A DNA stretch of 64,000 nucleotides from NCBI GenBank assembly GCA_025356445.1, contig JANXSZ010000028.1:1-64000 (forward strand). Direction: 5' to 3'. A program made the position numbers and the translations under genes. Within the stretch, counting starts at the first letter, position 1. Each line of letters starts with the position of its first letter. The notes under the pieces are model-generated. The model was not told the DNA's origin. It ran no database searches and saw nothing but the letters and a program-made list of their open reading frames with translations. Below, piece by piece: positions 36,246-46,856 of this stretch. This stretch comes from Betaproteobacteria bacterium (GTDB taxonomy: Bacteria > Pseudomonadota > Gammaproteobacteria > Burkholderiales > Burkholderiaceae_C).

Positions 36246-36554
36246 TTACCCTTTTTGCACAATGAGCCCCAGCAGCCCCATGGACACGACAAAACTGATC
36301 CAGATGGAAGGCTCCGCCTCCATGCCCAGCGCCAAACCCAAACGGCTACTGACGCCTACAAAGGCTAAATTCACATAAGCCGCCGCCAGCAATCCGATGA
36401 ACAACCTGTCCCCGCGTGTCGTCTCCAGGGGCAGGAAGCCACGCCTGAGCGTAGTGGGCGATTTGATTTCCCATATCGTCATGCCTGCCAACATCAGCGC
36501 AATGCAGATAAAAAATACGGCTACCGGTGTAGTCCAAGCCATCCACTCAAACAT
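36246..36554 (-). CDS. glpU: small integral membrane protein of glycerol ABC transporter (DUF2160)
   Basis: A 102-residue hydrophobic protein with about three transmembrane segments (about 9-28, 52-68, 83-99), matching the DUF2160 family found in glycerol ABC loci. The role of GlpU is unclear; a small accessory membrane subunit is the usual assumption. It lies between glpQ (60 bp upstream) and glpV (about 110 bp downstream) on the same strand. Cytoplasmic loop residues IKSPTTLRRGFLPLETTRGD are polar and basic. Confidence 0.88.
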   Translation of the reverse strand: MFEWMAWTTPVAVFFICIALMLAGMTIWEIKSPTTLRRGFLPLETTRGDRLFIGLLAAAYVNLAFVGVSSRLGLALGMEAEPSIWISFVVSMGLLGLIVQKG

Positions 36555-36614
36555 GAAACGCTCCCAGGTCTAAATTCGGTAACTTCTGTAAAGGTGCTGT
36601 CGTTTTTAACGTTG

Positions 36615-37419
36615 TCATACACGCCCCATTGCAAAGCCTTTGGCGATGTAGTTACGGACAAACCAAATCACAATCGCGCCCGGTACGATGGTCAGCACCC
36701 CTGCAGCAGCCAGCGTGGCCCAGTCCATACCTGAGGCAGACACCGTGCGCGTCATCGTCGCCACAATCGGCTTGGCATTGACACTGGTCAATGTGCGCGC
36801 CAGCAACAGCTCCACCCAGCTGAACATGAAGCAGAAGAACGCCGCCACCCCAACACCAGCCTTGATCAGTGGCAGGAAAATCTTCACAAAAAACCCAGGG
36901 AACGAATAACCGTCGATATAGGCGGTCTCGTCAATTTCTCGGGGAATACCGCTCATAAACCCCTCCAAAATCCACACCGCCAGCGGCACGTTGAACAGCA
37001 GGTGAGCCAGCGCTACCGCCAGGTGGGTGTCCATCAACCCCACAGTGGTATAGAGCTGAAAAAACGGCAGCAAAAACACAGCGGGTGGCGTCATGCGGTT
37101 GGTCAGCAGCCAAAAGAACACATGCTTGTCGCCCAGAAAGCTGTAGCGCGAAAACGCATACGCCGCTGGCAGCGCCACCGTGAGCGAAATCACCGTGTTG
37201 ATACCCACATAAATCAAACTGTTGATGTAGCCGGAATACCACGAAGGGTCCGTCAAGATCAGCTTGTAGTTGTCCCAGGTGAAATGCTGCGGAAACAACG
37301 AGAAGCTGGCCACAATTTCACCGTTCGTTTTGAACGACATGTTCACCATCCAGTACACCGGCAGCAAAGCAAACACGATGTACGCGATCAGGAACAGGGA
37401 GCGCTTTTGGAACTTGGGC

Positions 37420-37433
<14 letters not shown>
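36615..37433 (-). CDS. glpQ: glycerol ABC transporter permease
   Basis: A 272-residue MalG-type inner-membrane permease with six predicted transmembrane segments. The EAA-like cytoplasmic loop that contacts the ATPase is EIDETAYIDGYSFPGFFVKI, near residue 170. It starts inside the end of the upstream permease gene, so the two are translationally coupled. An ATG two codons later (37427) is an alternative start. With GlpP it should form the heterodimeric glycerol channel. Confidence 0.92.
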
Positions 37434-38309
<876 letters not shown>

Positions 38310-38313
<4 letters not shown>

Positions 38314-39407
38314 GGCAGTATTTCCTCGTTTTTATAAAAGCAGGTGTGCTCACCCATGACCTTCAGCCACACGGGGTCCCCGTCGGCCCAGTCCCCGGCA
38401 TCGGGCGACAAACGCGCTTTGAGGGTGTGTTGCATGCCCTGTGTTACCAGCGTCGCTGTCAGCATCAGATGGGTGCCCACGTCCTGAAGTTTGGCCACTG
38501 TCATCGCCAGAGCACCTGGGGTATTCGCCGCAACAACTTCGACATACTCGGGGCGAATACCCAGTTTGATGTCGCCGTTCGCGGAACCCGGCAAAGAACG
38601 CCCAAAGGGCAAGGCCAAGTTCATGCCTGCGGTGTGAAAGACATCGTTACCCACTTGCCCAGGCAGGAAATTCATGCCAGGTGAGCCAATGAAGTGCCCG
38701 ACAAACGTGTGGCTGGGTCGCTCGAACAAATCAGCGGCGGAACCTACCTGTACCGCCCGTCCTCGCGTCATCACCACCACCTGATCGGCAAAGGTCAACG
38801 CCTCCACCTGATCATGGGTCACGTAAATCAGCGTCAACTTCAGCTCATGGTGAATTTGCTTGAGCTTGCGGCGCAACTGCCACTTCAAATGCGGGTCAAT
38901 CACCGTCAGTGGCTCATCGAACAACACGGCGGACACATCAGGCCGCACCAGGCCGCGCCCCAACGAAATCTTCTGCTTGGCGTCAGCCGCCAAACCCGAA
39001 GCACGCTGGTTCAATTGACCACTCATCTCCAGCATCTCGGCGATTTGGCCCACACGCTTGTCGATTTGCGCTTGCGGCACTTTGCGGTTACGCAGTGGGA
39101 AAGCCAAGTTTTCAGCCACGGTCATGGTGTCGTAAATCACGGGGAACTGGAACACCTGAGCGATATTGCGCGCTTGGGGTGAATCCCGCGTGACATCGCG
39201 GCCATCAAAACGCACCGTGCCTTGCGACGGGGCCAACAAGCCCGACATCACATTCAGCATCGTCGTCTTGCCGCAGCCCGAAGGCCCAAGCAGCGCATAA
39301 GCACCACCGTCATCAAACGTCATCTTCAGGGGAAGCAGCGCGTAGTCGCTGTCTTCTTTGGGGTCACGCTTGTAAGCGTGGGCCAAATCGAGTTCTATGC
39401 GGGCCAT
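38310..39407 (-). CDS. glpT: glycerol ABC transporter ATP-binding protein (degenerate signature)
   Basis: A 365-residue MalK-like ATPase. Walker A GPSGCGKT, Q-loop VFQF, Walker B AVLFDEP and H-loop VTHDQVEAL are intact. The ABC signature, normally LSGGQ, reads LAADA in the segment LAADAKQKISLGRGL. A C-terminal TOBE-like regulatory domain occupies about residues 240-365. The partner ATPase keeps LSGGQ but lacks the switch His, so the two should form one competent and one degenerate ATP site. It lies 1 bp after glpS. This GlpT is the ABC subunit named in rhizobia, not the E. coli GlpT antiporter. Confidence 0.92.
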
Positions 39408-39408
39408 A

Positions 39409-40527
39409 TCAGCGTCCTGCCTTGTTGGAGCGTGCCTGCACGGGGGCTATGAGCAGCATTCCCAGAGCATCGAACACATACACATGGGTGGGGTGAACAT
39501 ACAACGTGACCAACTCACCCAGATCAAAATGGTGAACACCCGTCAATTGCGCCACCAGTTCACCCACGGCTGTAGACACGTGCAAGAAGGTGTTGGAGCC
39601 TGAAATCTCCGCCAGCTCCACCTTACCGGGCAAGGCCACATCGCCAACACCACCATGTGCGTCCCCGTACTGATCGGCCTGCACGCGCAAGGCGCTGGAG
39701 CGCACCCCTACCGTGAATTTATGCGACAGCGTAGGCGGTTTGTCTGATTCGCTCAGGGCCAGCAGCGGCCCACCAACCAACTGCAAACCGCCAAGCGCTG
39801 CCGTAGCCGCCAACAAGTTCATCGGTGGATCGCTGAAAGCACGGGCTACACGCAGTGATTTGGGTCTATGGAAAACCTCTGCCGTCGGGCCGTACTGCAA
39901 CAGTTCACCCGCGTCCATCACAGCGGTATAGCCCCCCAGCAGCAGCGCTTCACCTGGCTCGGTGGTGGCATAAACCACCGTGGAATTGCCGGCGGCGAAC
40001 AACGTACTCAGCTCATCGCGCAATTCCTCACGCAGTTTGTAATCCAGATTGACCAGCGGCTCGTCGAGCAGCATCAGCGGCGCACCCTTGGCCAGCGCAC
40101 GGGCCAAAGCCACACGCTGCTGCTGACCGCCCGACAGCTCGGCGGGCAAGCGATCGAGGAACATCTCAATGTGCAGCTTCTCAGCCAGTTCTTTCACCCG
40201 TTGCTCAATACCCGACTCACCCCGCAGTTTGAGCGGTGACGCGATGTTGTCACGCACCTTGAGTGACGGGTAATTGATGAACTGCTGGTACACCATAGCC
40301 ACATTGCGCTCGCGCACCGGCACACCCACCACATTCACACCATCCACCATCACACGCCCACTGGCAGGGACATCCAGCCCCGCCATGATGCGCATCAGGC
40401 TGGTTTTACCGGCTTGGGTTGCCCCCAACAGCACGGTGACGGCATCGGGCTGCAAACGCAAATCCATGGGGTACAGATGCTGCGAGGCACCTACCGATTT
40501 GCTGATCTGTTCAAGACTGAGTTGCAT
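39409..40527 (-). CDS. glpS: glycerol ABC transporter ATP-binding protein (H-loop changed)
   Basis: A 372-residue MalK-like ATPase, first gene of the glycerol transporter operon. Walker A reads GATQAGKT, unusual in its central residues but fitting G-x4-GKT. The signature LSGGQQQRVALARAL and Walker B LMLLDEPL are intact. At the H-loop, where THDQ is expected, the sequence is ATTEPGEAL, so the switch histidine is replaced by Thr. A C-terminal TOBE-like domain follows. The ATG at 40527 (MQLSLEQISKS) is chosen because the 50-residue upstream extension is AT-rich promoter-like DNA. Divergent from glpR across about 125 bp. Confidence 0.92.
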   Translation of the reverse strand: MQLSLEQISKSVGASQHLYPMDLRLQPDAVTVLLGATQAGKTSLMRIMAGLDVPASGRVMVDGVNVVGVPVRERNVAMVYQQFINYPSLKVRDNIASPLKLRGESGIEQRVKELAEKLHIEMFLDRLPAELSGGQQQRVALARALAKGAPLMLLDEPLVNLDYKLREELRDELSTLFAAGNSTVVYATTEPGEALLLGGYTAVMDAGELLQYGPTAEVFHRPKSLRVARAFSDPPMNLLAATAALGGLQLVGGPLLALSESDKPPTLSHKFTVGVRSSALRVQADQYGDAHGGVGDVALPGKVELAEISGSNTFLHVSTAVGELVAQLTGVHHFDLGELVTLYVHPTHVYVFDALGMLLIAPVQARSNKAGR

Positions 40528-40570
40528 TACTGTGATTACCTTGATTCCTTTTGCTGCGAATTGTGTTTCC

Positions 40571-40588
40571 TTTTTGTTCTTTTTTGTT
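40571..40588. promoter_or_regulatory. tandem TTTTTGTT repeat in the glpS-glpR divergent region
   Basis: TTTTTGTT occurs twice with exactly 10-bp periodicity (40571 and 40581) in the shared promoter region. One-turn direct repeats are a common operator format for DeoR-type repressors, so this is a candidate GlpR site. No classical GlpR palindrome is visible. Support is weak. Confidence 0.3.
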
Positions 40589-40650
40589 AGGTATTTACCC
40601 GCTATAGGGCCAATACAGGGTTCGTTGTGCATTGTTTTGAGTTCAAATTG

Positions 40651-41421
40651 ATGCCCATGACACCCAACCCCCGCCAAAACCGCCTACTGGAAGAGGTACG
40701 CACCCACGGCTCAGCGTCCATCGAAGCACTGGCCGCCCAGCTGGAAGTAACCTTGCAAACCGTGCGCCGCGATGTACAGCGCTTGTCGGAAGCGGGTTTG
40801 GTTGCCCGTTTCCACGGCGGCGTGCGCTTGGCCCAATCCACCACTGAAAACATCGCTTACCGCCAGCGGCAGGCCCTTAATGCAGAAGGCAAGGCGCGCA
40901 TCGCCCGCGCCATCGCCAAGCGCGTGCCCAACGGCTGCTCGCTGCTGCTCAACATCGGCACTACCATCGAAGCCGTCGCCCGCGAGCTGCTGCACCACAC
41001 CGGCCTGCGCGTCATCACCAACAACCTGAATGTCGCAGCCATCCTGAGCGACAACACCCATTGCGAAGTGATCGTTGCCGGTGGGGTGGTGCGCGCGCTC
41101 GACCGAGGCATCGTGGGCGAGATGACCATCGAGTTCATCCGCCAATTCAAGGTGGACATTGGCTTGATTGGCATCAGCGGGATTGAGCCCGACGGCACAC
41201 TGCGCGACTTCGACTACCGCGAAGTGCAAGTCGCCCGCGCCATCATGGCGCACTCGCGCGAAGTCTGGGTGGCCGCTGACCACAGCAAATTCAACCGCCC
41301 CGCCATCGTTCAACTGGCTCCGCTCAAAGACATCGACATGCTGTTCACCGACGGCCCCTTGATAGACGGTTTCCCGGGCCTGATGACGGAAGCAGGCGTG
41401 GAATGCGTCGTGGCCGATTAG
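40651..41421 (+). CDS. glpR: DeoR family glycerol regulon repressor
   Basis: A 256-residue DeoR-type regulator. The HTH at about residues 8-60 reads RQNRLLEEVRTHGSASIEAL then VTLQTVRRDVQRLSEAGLV. The C-terminal sugar-phosphate sensor domain contains NIGTTIEAVARELL and TNNLNVAAIL. In E. coli GlpR is released by glycerol-3-phosphate. It is divergent from the glpSTPQUV operon and immediately upstream of glpK, the usual layout for local autoregulated control. ATGs at 40651 and 40657 are both possible; neither has a strong ribosome-binding site. Confidence 0.93.
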   Translation: MPMTPNPRQNRLLEEVRTHGSASIEALAAQLEVTLQTVRRDVQRLSEAGLVARFHGGVRLAQSTTENIAYRQRQALNAEGKARIARAIAKRVPNGCSLLLNIGTTIEAVARELLHHTGLRVITNNLNVAAILSDNTHCEVIVAGGVVRALDRGIVGEMTIEFIRQFKVDIGLIGISGIEPDGTLRDFDYREVQVARAIMAHSREVWVAADHSKFNRPAIVQLAPLKDIDMLFTDGPLIDGFPGLMTEAGVECVVAD

Positions 41422-41469
41422 GCCGATCAGTCCATCCCATTCCCGATATCCCTTGCAAAGCCCTTCCCC

Positions 41470-42957
41470 ATGACCTACCTGCTCGCTCTCGACCAAGGCA
41501 CCTCCAGCTCCCGCAGCATCGTCTTTGCGCAAGACGGCAGCATCGTCACCATGGCGCAGCGCGAATTTCGGCAGATTTACCCGCAGCCCGGCTGGGTCGA
41601 GCACGACCCGCAAGAAATATGGGCTACCCAACTCGCCACCGCCCGACAAGCCCTGGAACAAGCCCACCTGCGCGCACAGGACATCACCGCCATCGGCATC
41701 ACCAACCAGCGCGAAACCACCGTGGTGTGGAACCGAGCCACCGGCCAGCCCATCCACAACGCCATCGTCTGGCAAGACCGCCGGGCTGAGCCGACATGCG
41801 TCGCCATGCGCGAACGCGGCTTGTCCAACGTGGTGCAGCAAAAAACAGGCTTGCGGATTGACGCCTACTTCTCAGGCACCAAACTCAAATGGATTTTGGA
41901 CAACGTGCCCGGCGCGCGCGACCAGGCCGCGCGCGGCGAGCTGGCCTTTGGCACGGTAGATTCCTGGCTGATGTGGCAATTGACACAAGGCCGCGTTCAC
42001 GCCACCGATGTCAGCAACGCCGCCCGCACCATGTTGTTCAACGTCCACACCAACGCATGGGATGCCGATTTGCTGCACGAACTGGACATTCCTCCGCAGC
42101 TGATGCCCCACGTTTTACCCTCTAGCGCCCACTTCGGCGAGACCACAGCGCTAGGTACAGCCATCCCCATCGGCGGCGTGGCAGGTGACCAGCAAAGTGC
42201 GCTGTTTGGCCAAGCCTGCTTCAAAGCAGGGCAGGCCAAAAACACCTACGGCACGGGTTGCTTCATGCTGATGCACACGGGCACGACCTTCCCCACCAGC
42301 CACAACGGACTCATCACCACCAGTGCGGCACAGGCCCATAGCACACCAGAATACGCGTTGGAAGGCAGTGTCTTCATAGGTGGAGCCGTCGTCCAATGGC
42401 TGCGCGACGGGCTGAACGCCATCCAAAGCAGCGGTGAAGTTCAGACCCTCGCACAAAGTGTCCCCGATGCCGGTGGCGTGATGTTCGTGCCCGCCTTCAC
42501 CGGCCTGGGTGCACCGTACTGGCAGCCCGAAGCCCGAGGGGCCATTTTGGGGATAACCAGAGGTACAGCGCTTTCCCATATTGCTCGGGCAGCTATTGAA
42601 AGCATAGCATTCCAAAGCGCTGCCCTGCTCACCGCCATGAGCCGGGATGCCGTGGACAACGGCGGCGTGCCTGTCACCGAACTGCGGGTGGACGGTGGGG
42701 CTTGCGTTAACGATTTGCTGATGCAGTTCCAGGCTGACCTGCTCGGCATTCCTGTGGTGCGCCCCGCCGTGATCGAGACCACTGCCCTCGGTGCCGCTTA
42801 CCTCGCAGGCCTGAGCTGCGGTGTCTATACCAACCTGGACGAGTTGGCCAGCCAATGGAAAGCGGAGCGCACCTTCCACCCGACCATGGCCCGCGACCGT
42901 GCCTTGGAACTGATGGCGCAATGGGCACATGCAGTACGGCAGTGCGTAGCGGCTTGA
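41470..42957 (+). CDS. glpK: glycerol kinase
   Basis: A 495-residue FGGY kinase phosphorylating glycerol to glycerol-3-phosphate. The N-terminal [14 protein letters not shown] is the phosphate-binding loop. [11 protein letters not shown] and WQDRR follow, and the C-terminal [18 protein letters not shown] is the FGGY signature. It lies 48 bp after glpR and is likely co-transcribed. Imported glycerol is trapped here and passed to GlpD. An AT-rich 17-nt element (42592-42608) lies inside the conserved [13 protein letters not shown] region. Confidence 0.97.
   Translation: MTYLLALDQGTSSSRSIVFAQDGSIVTMAQREFRQIYPQPGWVEHDPQEIWATQLATARQALEQAHLRAQDITAIGITNQRETTVVWNRATGQPIHNAIVWQDRRAEPTCVAMRERGLSNVVQQKTGLRIDAYFSGTKLKWILDNVPGARDQAARGELAFGTVDSWLMWQLTQGRVHATDVSNAARTMLFNVHTNAWDADLLHELDIPPQLMPHVLPSSAHFGETTALGTAIPIGGVAGDQQSALFGQACFKAGQAKNTYGTGCFMLMHTGTTFPTSHNGLITTSAAQAHSTPEYALEGSVFIGGAVVQWLRDGLNAIQSSGEVQTLAQSVPDAGGVMFVPAFTGLGAPYWQPEARGAILGITRGTALSHIARAAIESIAFQSAALLTAMSRDAVDNGGVPVTELRVDGGACVNDLLMQFQADLLGIPVVRPAVIETTALGAAYLAGLSCGVYTNLDELASQWKAERTFHPTMARDRALELMAQWAHAVRQCVAA
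42592..42608. repeat. 17-nt GCTAT...ATAGC element inside glpK
   Basis: Ends GCTAT and ATAGC match the palindromic elements elsewhere. It encodes Ala-Ile-Glu-Ser-Ile-Ala using a rare ATA codon in an otherwise GC-rich gene, without disrupting a conserved segment. Confidence 0.3.
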
Positions 42958-42990
42958 ACGACGGTCATCAAGCCCGCTAGACTGCGGGGC

Positions 42991-44133
42991 ATGGTTCAAT
43001 CATCAATTTCACGCCGTTCTGCCCTGCTGGGCAGCACCGCGCTGCTCGTCAGTCCTGCGTTGTACGCGGCGGACATGGCACCCTTGCCCCACTTTCGCCT
43101 GCTGGGTGACACCAGCTTGCCGCACCGCTTGTCGTTCCAGGACACCACCGTCGGAGGCTTGTCCGCGCTGGACTATGACCCGGTAGACGACCTCTGGTAC
43201 ACCCTGTGTGATGACCGCTCTGAGCACAATCCGGCACGCTTTTACACCTTCCGTATGACCGTCAGCGCCGAGGGTTTGAGCCGTCCCAACTTACAAAGCG
43301 TGGTGTTTTTGCGCCAAGCCGATGGCAGCACCTACCCCAATCGCAAACAACGTGCCACAACCAACCTTCAACCTGGCACCGTCCCCGATCCAGAAGGCCT
43401 GCGCTTTCGCCCGCAAACCCGCACCCTGCTGTGGAGCAGCGAAGGCAACCGCAAACTGGGCCTGGCGCCTTTCGTGCGCGAAATCAGCCTGAACGGCCAT
43501 CACCTGCGCAACCTGGACATGCCGCCGCAATTCAATATCGCAGAGGGCACTGGCCCACGTGACAATCTCGGACTGGAAGGCCTGGCCCTGAGTCCCGATG
43601 GCACCACCGCTTGGGCCGCCATGGAAAACGCACTGCTGCAAGACGGCCCCGAACCTTCCGCCAATGCCGTGGGCGGGCCGTGCCGCATCACCAGCTGGAG
43701 CACCAAAACCGGCAAACCCCTGCGCCAAATCGCCTACGTGCCCGATGCCATTCCCGCCCTGCCCTTCCCCATTGGCGGCCTCGCCATGAATGGCATCAGT
43801 GAAGTCATCATGGCCACGAACCACCACCTGCTGGTGCTGGAGCGCTCATACATCGTGGGCGTGGGCAATTCCTTGCGGCTGTACCGTGTCAACGTCCAGG
43901 ACGGCTCAGATACCCTGGGCGAAGCCACTCTGCGCCCTGGCCACTACACACCCGCCCCCAAAACCCTGGTGCTCAACTTCAAGGATACGGGACTGAAACA
44001 CCTCGACAACACCGAAGGCATGGCCTGGGGGCCACTGCTGGAGGGACGAAAGACCCTGGTTTTCGTCAGCGATGACAACTTCAACCCTTTGCAAACCACC
44101 CAGTTCGTCGCCTTTGAAGTGACGGAAAGTTAA
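42991..44133 (+). CDS. esterase-like activity of phytase family protein (exported)
   Basis: A 380-residue protein of the phytase-like beta-propeller esterase family. The N-terminus MVQSSISRRSALLGSTALLV resembles a twin-arginine signal, with cleavage likely after LYA near residue 27. Family markers are GGLSALDYDP, DPEGLRFRPQTRTLLWSSEG, and the C-terminal NTEGMAWGPLLEGRKTLVFV. Members hydrolyse phosphate or carboxyl esters in the periplasm, but this one's substrate is unknown. It lies 33 bp after glpK and 8 bp before proC, so co-transcription with glpRK is plausible; release of glycerol from an ester would fit but is speculative. Confidence 0.85.
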   Translation: MVQSSISRRSALLGSTALLVSPALYAADMAPLPHFRLLGDTSLPHRLSFQDTTVGGLSALDYDPVDDLWYTLCDDRSEHNPARFYTFRMTVSAEGLSRPNLQSVVFLRQADGSTYPNRKQRATTNLQPGTVPDPEGLRFRPQTRTLLWSSEGNRKLGLAPFVREISLNGHHLRNLDMPPQFNIAEGTGPRDNLGLEGLALSPDGTTAWAAMENALLQDGPEPSANAVGGPCRITSWSTKTGKPLRQIAYVPDAIPALPFPIGGLAMNGISEVIMATNHHLLVLERSYIVGVGNSLRLYRVNVQDGSDTLGEATLRPGHYTPAPKTLVLNFKDTGLKHLDNTEGMAWGPLLEGRKTLVFVSDDNFNPLQTTQFVAFEVTES

Positions 44134-44141
44134 ACCCCTTT

Positions 44142-44957
44142 ATGAAAACAGACATTGCCTTCATCGGCGGCGGCAACATGGCCAGCGCCATCATCGGTGG
44201 CTTGATTCGCCAAGGCCTGCCCGCGAGCAGCATCACCGTCATCGAGCCCTTCGCACAAACACGGGGCAAGCTGGAAAAGCAATTCAAAGTGAGCGTGCAC
44301 GAACAACCGGGCCCCGCCTTGAGCAGCGCCGGCTTGGTGGTCTGGGCCGTGAAGCCGCAAACCTTCAAGGAAGCCGCCCTGCAAAGTCGCTTTCACACCA
44401 AAGACGCGGTGCACCTGAGCGTAGCCGCCGGTATCCGCAGCGACAGCATTGCCCACTGGCTGGGCAGTGAACGCATCGTGCGTGCCATGCCCAACACCCC
44501 GGCACTGATCGGCAAAGGCATCAGCGCCCTGTTCGCCCGCCCGTCGGTTACCGCGCTTGAACGCCAGCGCGTGGAACAGGTCATCGCCACCACGGGCGAA
44601 TTGCTCTGGGTGGACGCAGAAGTGCAGCTTGACGCCGTCACCGCCCTGTCTGGCTCAGGCCCGGCCTACGTCTTTTACTTCATAGAAGCCATGACCCAGG
44701 CTGGTACCGACATGGGACTGCCGCGCGAGCAGGCCTACAAGCTGGCGCTAAGCACCTTTTTGGGCGCAACCGAACTGGCCTGTAGCTCAGACGAGCCACC
44801 CGAAATCTTGCGCCAGCGCGTCACCTCCAAAGGCGGCACCACCTATGCAGCTATCACGTCGATGGAACAAGACGATGTCAAAAACCGCTTCATGCGCGCC
44901 CTGCACGCGGCCCGCCACCGTGCACGCGAACTGGGCGACGAGTTCGGCACGGGCTAA
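44142..44957 (+). CDS. proC: pyrroline-5-carboxylate reductase
   Basis: A 271-residue NAD(P)H-dependent enzyme making proline from pyrroline-5-carboxylate in the cytoplasm. The N-terminal Rossmann motif is IAFIGGGNMASAIIGGLI. The C-terminal dimer domain carries ALSGSGPAYVFYFIEAM and TSKGGTTYAAI, the ProC signature. Length matches the family. It starts 8 bp after the phytase-like gene. Confidence 0.97.
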   Translation: MKTDIAFIGGGNMASAIIGGLIRQGLPASSITVIEPFAQTRGKLEKQFKVSVHEQPGPALSSAGLVVWAVKPQTFKEAALQSRFHTKDAVHLSVAAGIRSDSIAHWLGSERIVRAMPNTPALIGKGISALFARPSVTALERQRVEQVIATTGELLWVDAEVQLDAVTALSGSGPAYVFYFIEAMTQAGTDMGLPREQAYKLALSTFLGATELACSSDEPPEILRQRVTSKGGTTYAAITSMEQDDVKNRFMRALHAARHRARELGDEFGTG

Positions 44958-45118
44958 TTTGTGCGTAAACACCCCAAATACCCACAATGTTTTGTAAAAA
45001 CGGGTAAACCCCTGCCCCACAAAACACCCGTGGATGCGATTCACGCAACGCCATGCCGTACACTGATTCACGTGTCTTTAAAACACGTTAACCACCCTGA
45101 TTTACTGAGGAGTTTGCT

Positions 45119-45301
45119 ATGAAAAAATTATTGTCCGCCCTTATCAGCGCAGCTTTCCTGATCGTGCCCATGGCCGTGATCTCTACCCCCGCATCGGCAC
45201 AGACCGCAGCCCCAGCAGCTGCTGAAGCCGCCCCCATGAAGGCGAAGAAGCACCACAAAATGAAAAAGGCCAAAAAAATGAAGGCAGCTAAAGCGATGTA
45301 A
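45119..45301 (+). CDS. small exported Lys/His-rich protein
   Basis: A 60-residue precursor. AGGAG lies 6 bases before the ATG. The N-terminus MKKLLSALISAAFLIVPMAV is a strong signal peptide, probably cut after ASA near residue 27. The mature ~33 residues are Ala-rich and then intensely basic (KAKKHHKMKKAKKMKAAKAM). A clear terminator follows, so it is a monocistronic gene. Comparable tiny basic secreted proteins occur in related genomes without known role. Binding of nucleic acid, polyphosphate, heparin-like polymers or metal through the HH pair are possibilities only. Confidence 0.8.
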   Translation: MKKLLSALISAAFLIVPMAVISTPASAQTAAPAAAEAAPMKAKKHHKMKKAKKMKAAKAM

Positions 45302-45325
45302 TCGCCCAAGCGGCATCAGCCCAAA

Positions 45326-45352
45326 GGCCACCTGTTCGCAGGTGGCTTTTTT
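45326..45352 (+). terminator. rho-independent terminator after the small exported protein gene
   Basis: GCCACCTG-TTCG-CAGGTGGC is an 8-bp GC-rich stem with a stable UUCG tetraloop followed by TTTTTT. Confidence 0.93.
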
Positions 45353-45380
45353 GTGCGCGCGCGGTGTTCAACCGCAAAAC

Positions 45381-46712
45381 TCAGTGTCCCGCGTGCAGCT
45401 TCTCATGGATTCGTTTGGTCGTGCGCCACACCGCCCACAGCACCAGCGGTATCGACGCCCCCGCCGCCATTTCAGGGTTCAGCGGCACGCCCATCCCCTT
45501 CAAGGCCTTGCCCACATAGAGCAGCAAGCTGACCACGTAGTACGAGATCGCCGCAATCGACAGCCCCTCCACCGTGGACTGCAAGCGCAGCTGCAAATCC
45601 TGCCCCCGCGTCAACTTCTCCAGCAACTGCTGGTTTTGCACCTCGGTAGCAATGTCCACCCGCGTACGCAGCAACGCACTGGTGCGCGCAACCCGCTCTG
45701 ACAACGACGCCAGCCGCTGGGCCGTGGCAGCCACCGTGGCAATCGCAGGCGACAAGCGACGCTGCATGAACTCACCCAGCGTCTGCGTGCCTGGAATCGC
45801 CTTTTCGCGCAACTCCACCAACCGCTGCCCGACCAGCGTGTCATACGCCCGCGTCGCTGAAAACCGGTAGATGTGCTCTGCGGTGGCCCGCTCCACCCGC
45901 GCCGCCAGCGACACCAGTGTGTCCAGCAGCTCTTGGTCAGACGCACTCTTGTGCTCCAGCCGCGCCGTGATTTCGGCCAAAGCTTGCTCAGCCTGCGCCA
46001 GCATTGGGGCCAGCGTCTTCGCCACCGGCAAGCCCCGCAACGCCATCAACCGGTAAGTTTCCAGCTCCAACAGCCGCTGCGAAATACGCCCCGCCCGCGT
46101 CTCGGTGGTGCCGGGCGGCGCAATCACCAGCATCCGCTCAAAACCATCCGGGCCAATCCGAAACTGCGTCGCTGCCCACGAATGCCCATGGCCCAACTGG
46201 GACGCCACCACGGTTCCACCACCAAACCAGTGCTGTGCCTGCGCCATCAGCGTACGCTCATCGGTCAAATCCCCCTGCAACAACGCCATCTGAATCGCCG
46301 CCACCGTGGCACCGGGAATGCTGCTCAGCCAACCGGGCGACACCACCAGCGCTGACAGCAAATCCGGCTTTGACGCCCCCAGCAGCGCCCCCTCAGACAG
46401 CGCTTGAACAATGGAATAGCGTGTGAACTCGGTGTGCCGCTCCCACTTGACGGTGTAGCCGTCCCAACGCAAGCGCAAGAAGTTGTTCTGCAAACTGTCC
46501 AGCGCCAACGCCTGCTGCCCCGGCAAACGCCGCAGGTGCTCGCACTCCGCTTCCTGCGAAATACCCGCGTTAAGGACGGCCACATAGGTGATGAGGGCCG
46601 GCAGGCGAACCCGGGCAGAGGGGCGGGCATGGACTTCGTTGTGCAACGTGGTGCGCAGCAGGTCATTGGGGGGAAGCAGGTTCAGCCCTGCGGGTAATGT
46701 AGAAAAACTCAT
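45381..46712 (-). CDS. DUF3422 family membrane protein
   Basis: A 443-residue protein of the uncharacterised DUF3422 family. It begins with the conserved LRTTLHNEVHARPSARVRLP segment, has a long soluble middle with predicted coiled-coil helices (about 210-370), and ends with two transmembrane segments (ISYYVVSLLLYVGKAL and SIPLVLWAVW). The bulk probably faces the cytoplasm with a C-terminal membrane hairpin. It is a single minus-strand gene downstream of glcB, separated from it by a terminator. Function unknown. Confidence 0.88.
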   Translation of the reverse strand: MSFSTLPAGLNLLPPNDLLRTTLHNEVHARPSARVRLPALITYVAVLNAGISQEAECEHLRRLPGQQALALDSLQNNFLRLRWDGYTVKWERHTEFTRYSIVQALSEGALLGASKPDLLSALVVSPGWLSSIPGATVAAIQMALLQGDLTDERTLMAQAQHWFGGGTVVASQLGHGHSWAATQFRIGPDGFERMLVIAPPGTTETRAGRISQRLLELETYRLMALRGLPVAKTLAPMLAQAEQALAEITARLEHKSASDQELLDTLVSLAARVERATAEHIYRFSATRAYDTLVGQRLVELREKAIPGTQTLGEFMQRRLSPAIATVAATAQRLASLSERVARTSALLRTRVDIATEVQNQQLLEKLTRGQDLQLRLQSTVEGLSIAAISYYVVSLLLYVGKALKGMGVPLNPEMAAGASIPLVLWAVWRTTKRIHEKLHAGH

Positions 46713-46751
46713 GCCGTCATTGTCCTTGCCCTGTCACCGCGACACCCCATA

Positions 46752-46777
46752 AAAATGGCTCCCGAAGGAGCCATTTT
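46752..46777. terminator. bidirectional terminator between glcB and the DUF3422 gene
   Basis: AAAATGGCTCC and GGAGCCATTTT form an 11-bp stem with a CGAA loop and flanking A/T runs. It lies about 80 bp after the glcB stop on the minus strand. Confidence 0.75.
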
Positions 46778-46829
46778 GCCATTTTCAATGCCAAAAATGC
46801 TGCTTACGCAATATGGATGGCCTTAGATA

Positions 46830-46846
46830 GCTATAGTTTCAGTAGC
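46830..46846. repeat. 17-nt GCTAT...GTAGC element
   Basis: Ends GCTAT and TAGC at 17-nt total length, in the non-coding stretch just past the glcB stop. Another member of the degenerate element family. Confidence 0.3.
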
Positions 46847-46856
46847 ACTCAATACC

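Noticed and set aside
40527-40677. 50-residue N-terminal extension of the first glycerol ATPase
   Set aside because: The upstream sequence is AT-rich promoter-like DNA overlapping the divergent glpR start, and the extension has no similarity to MalK-type N-termini.
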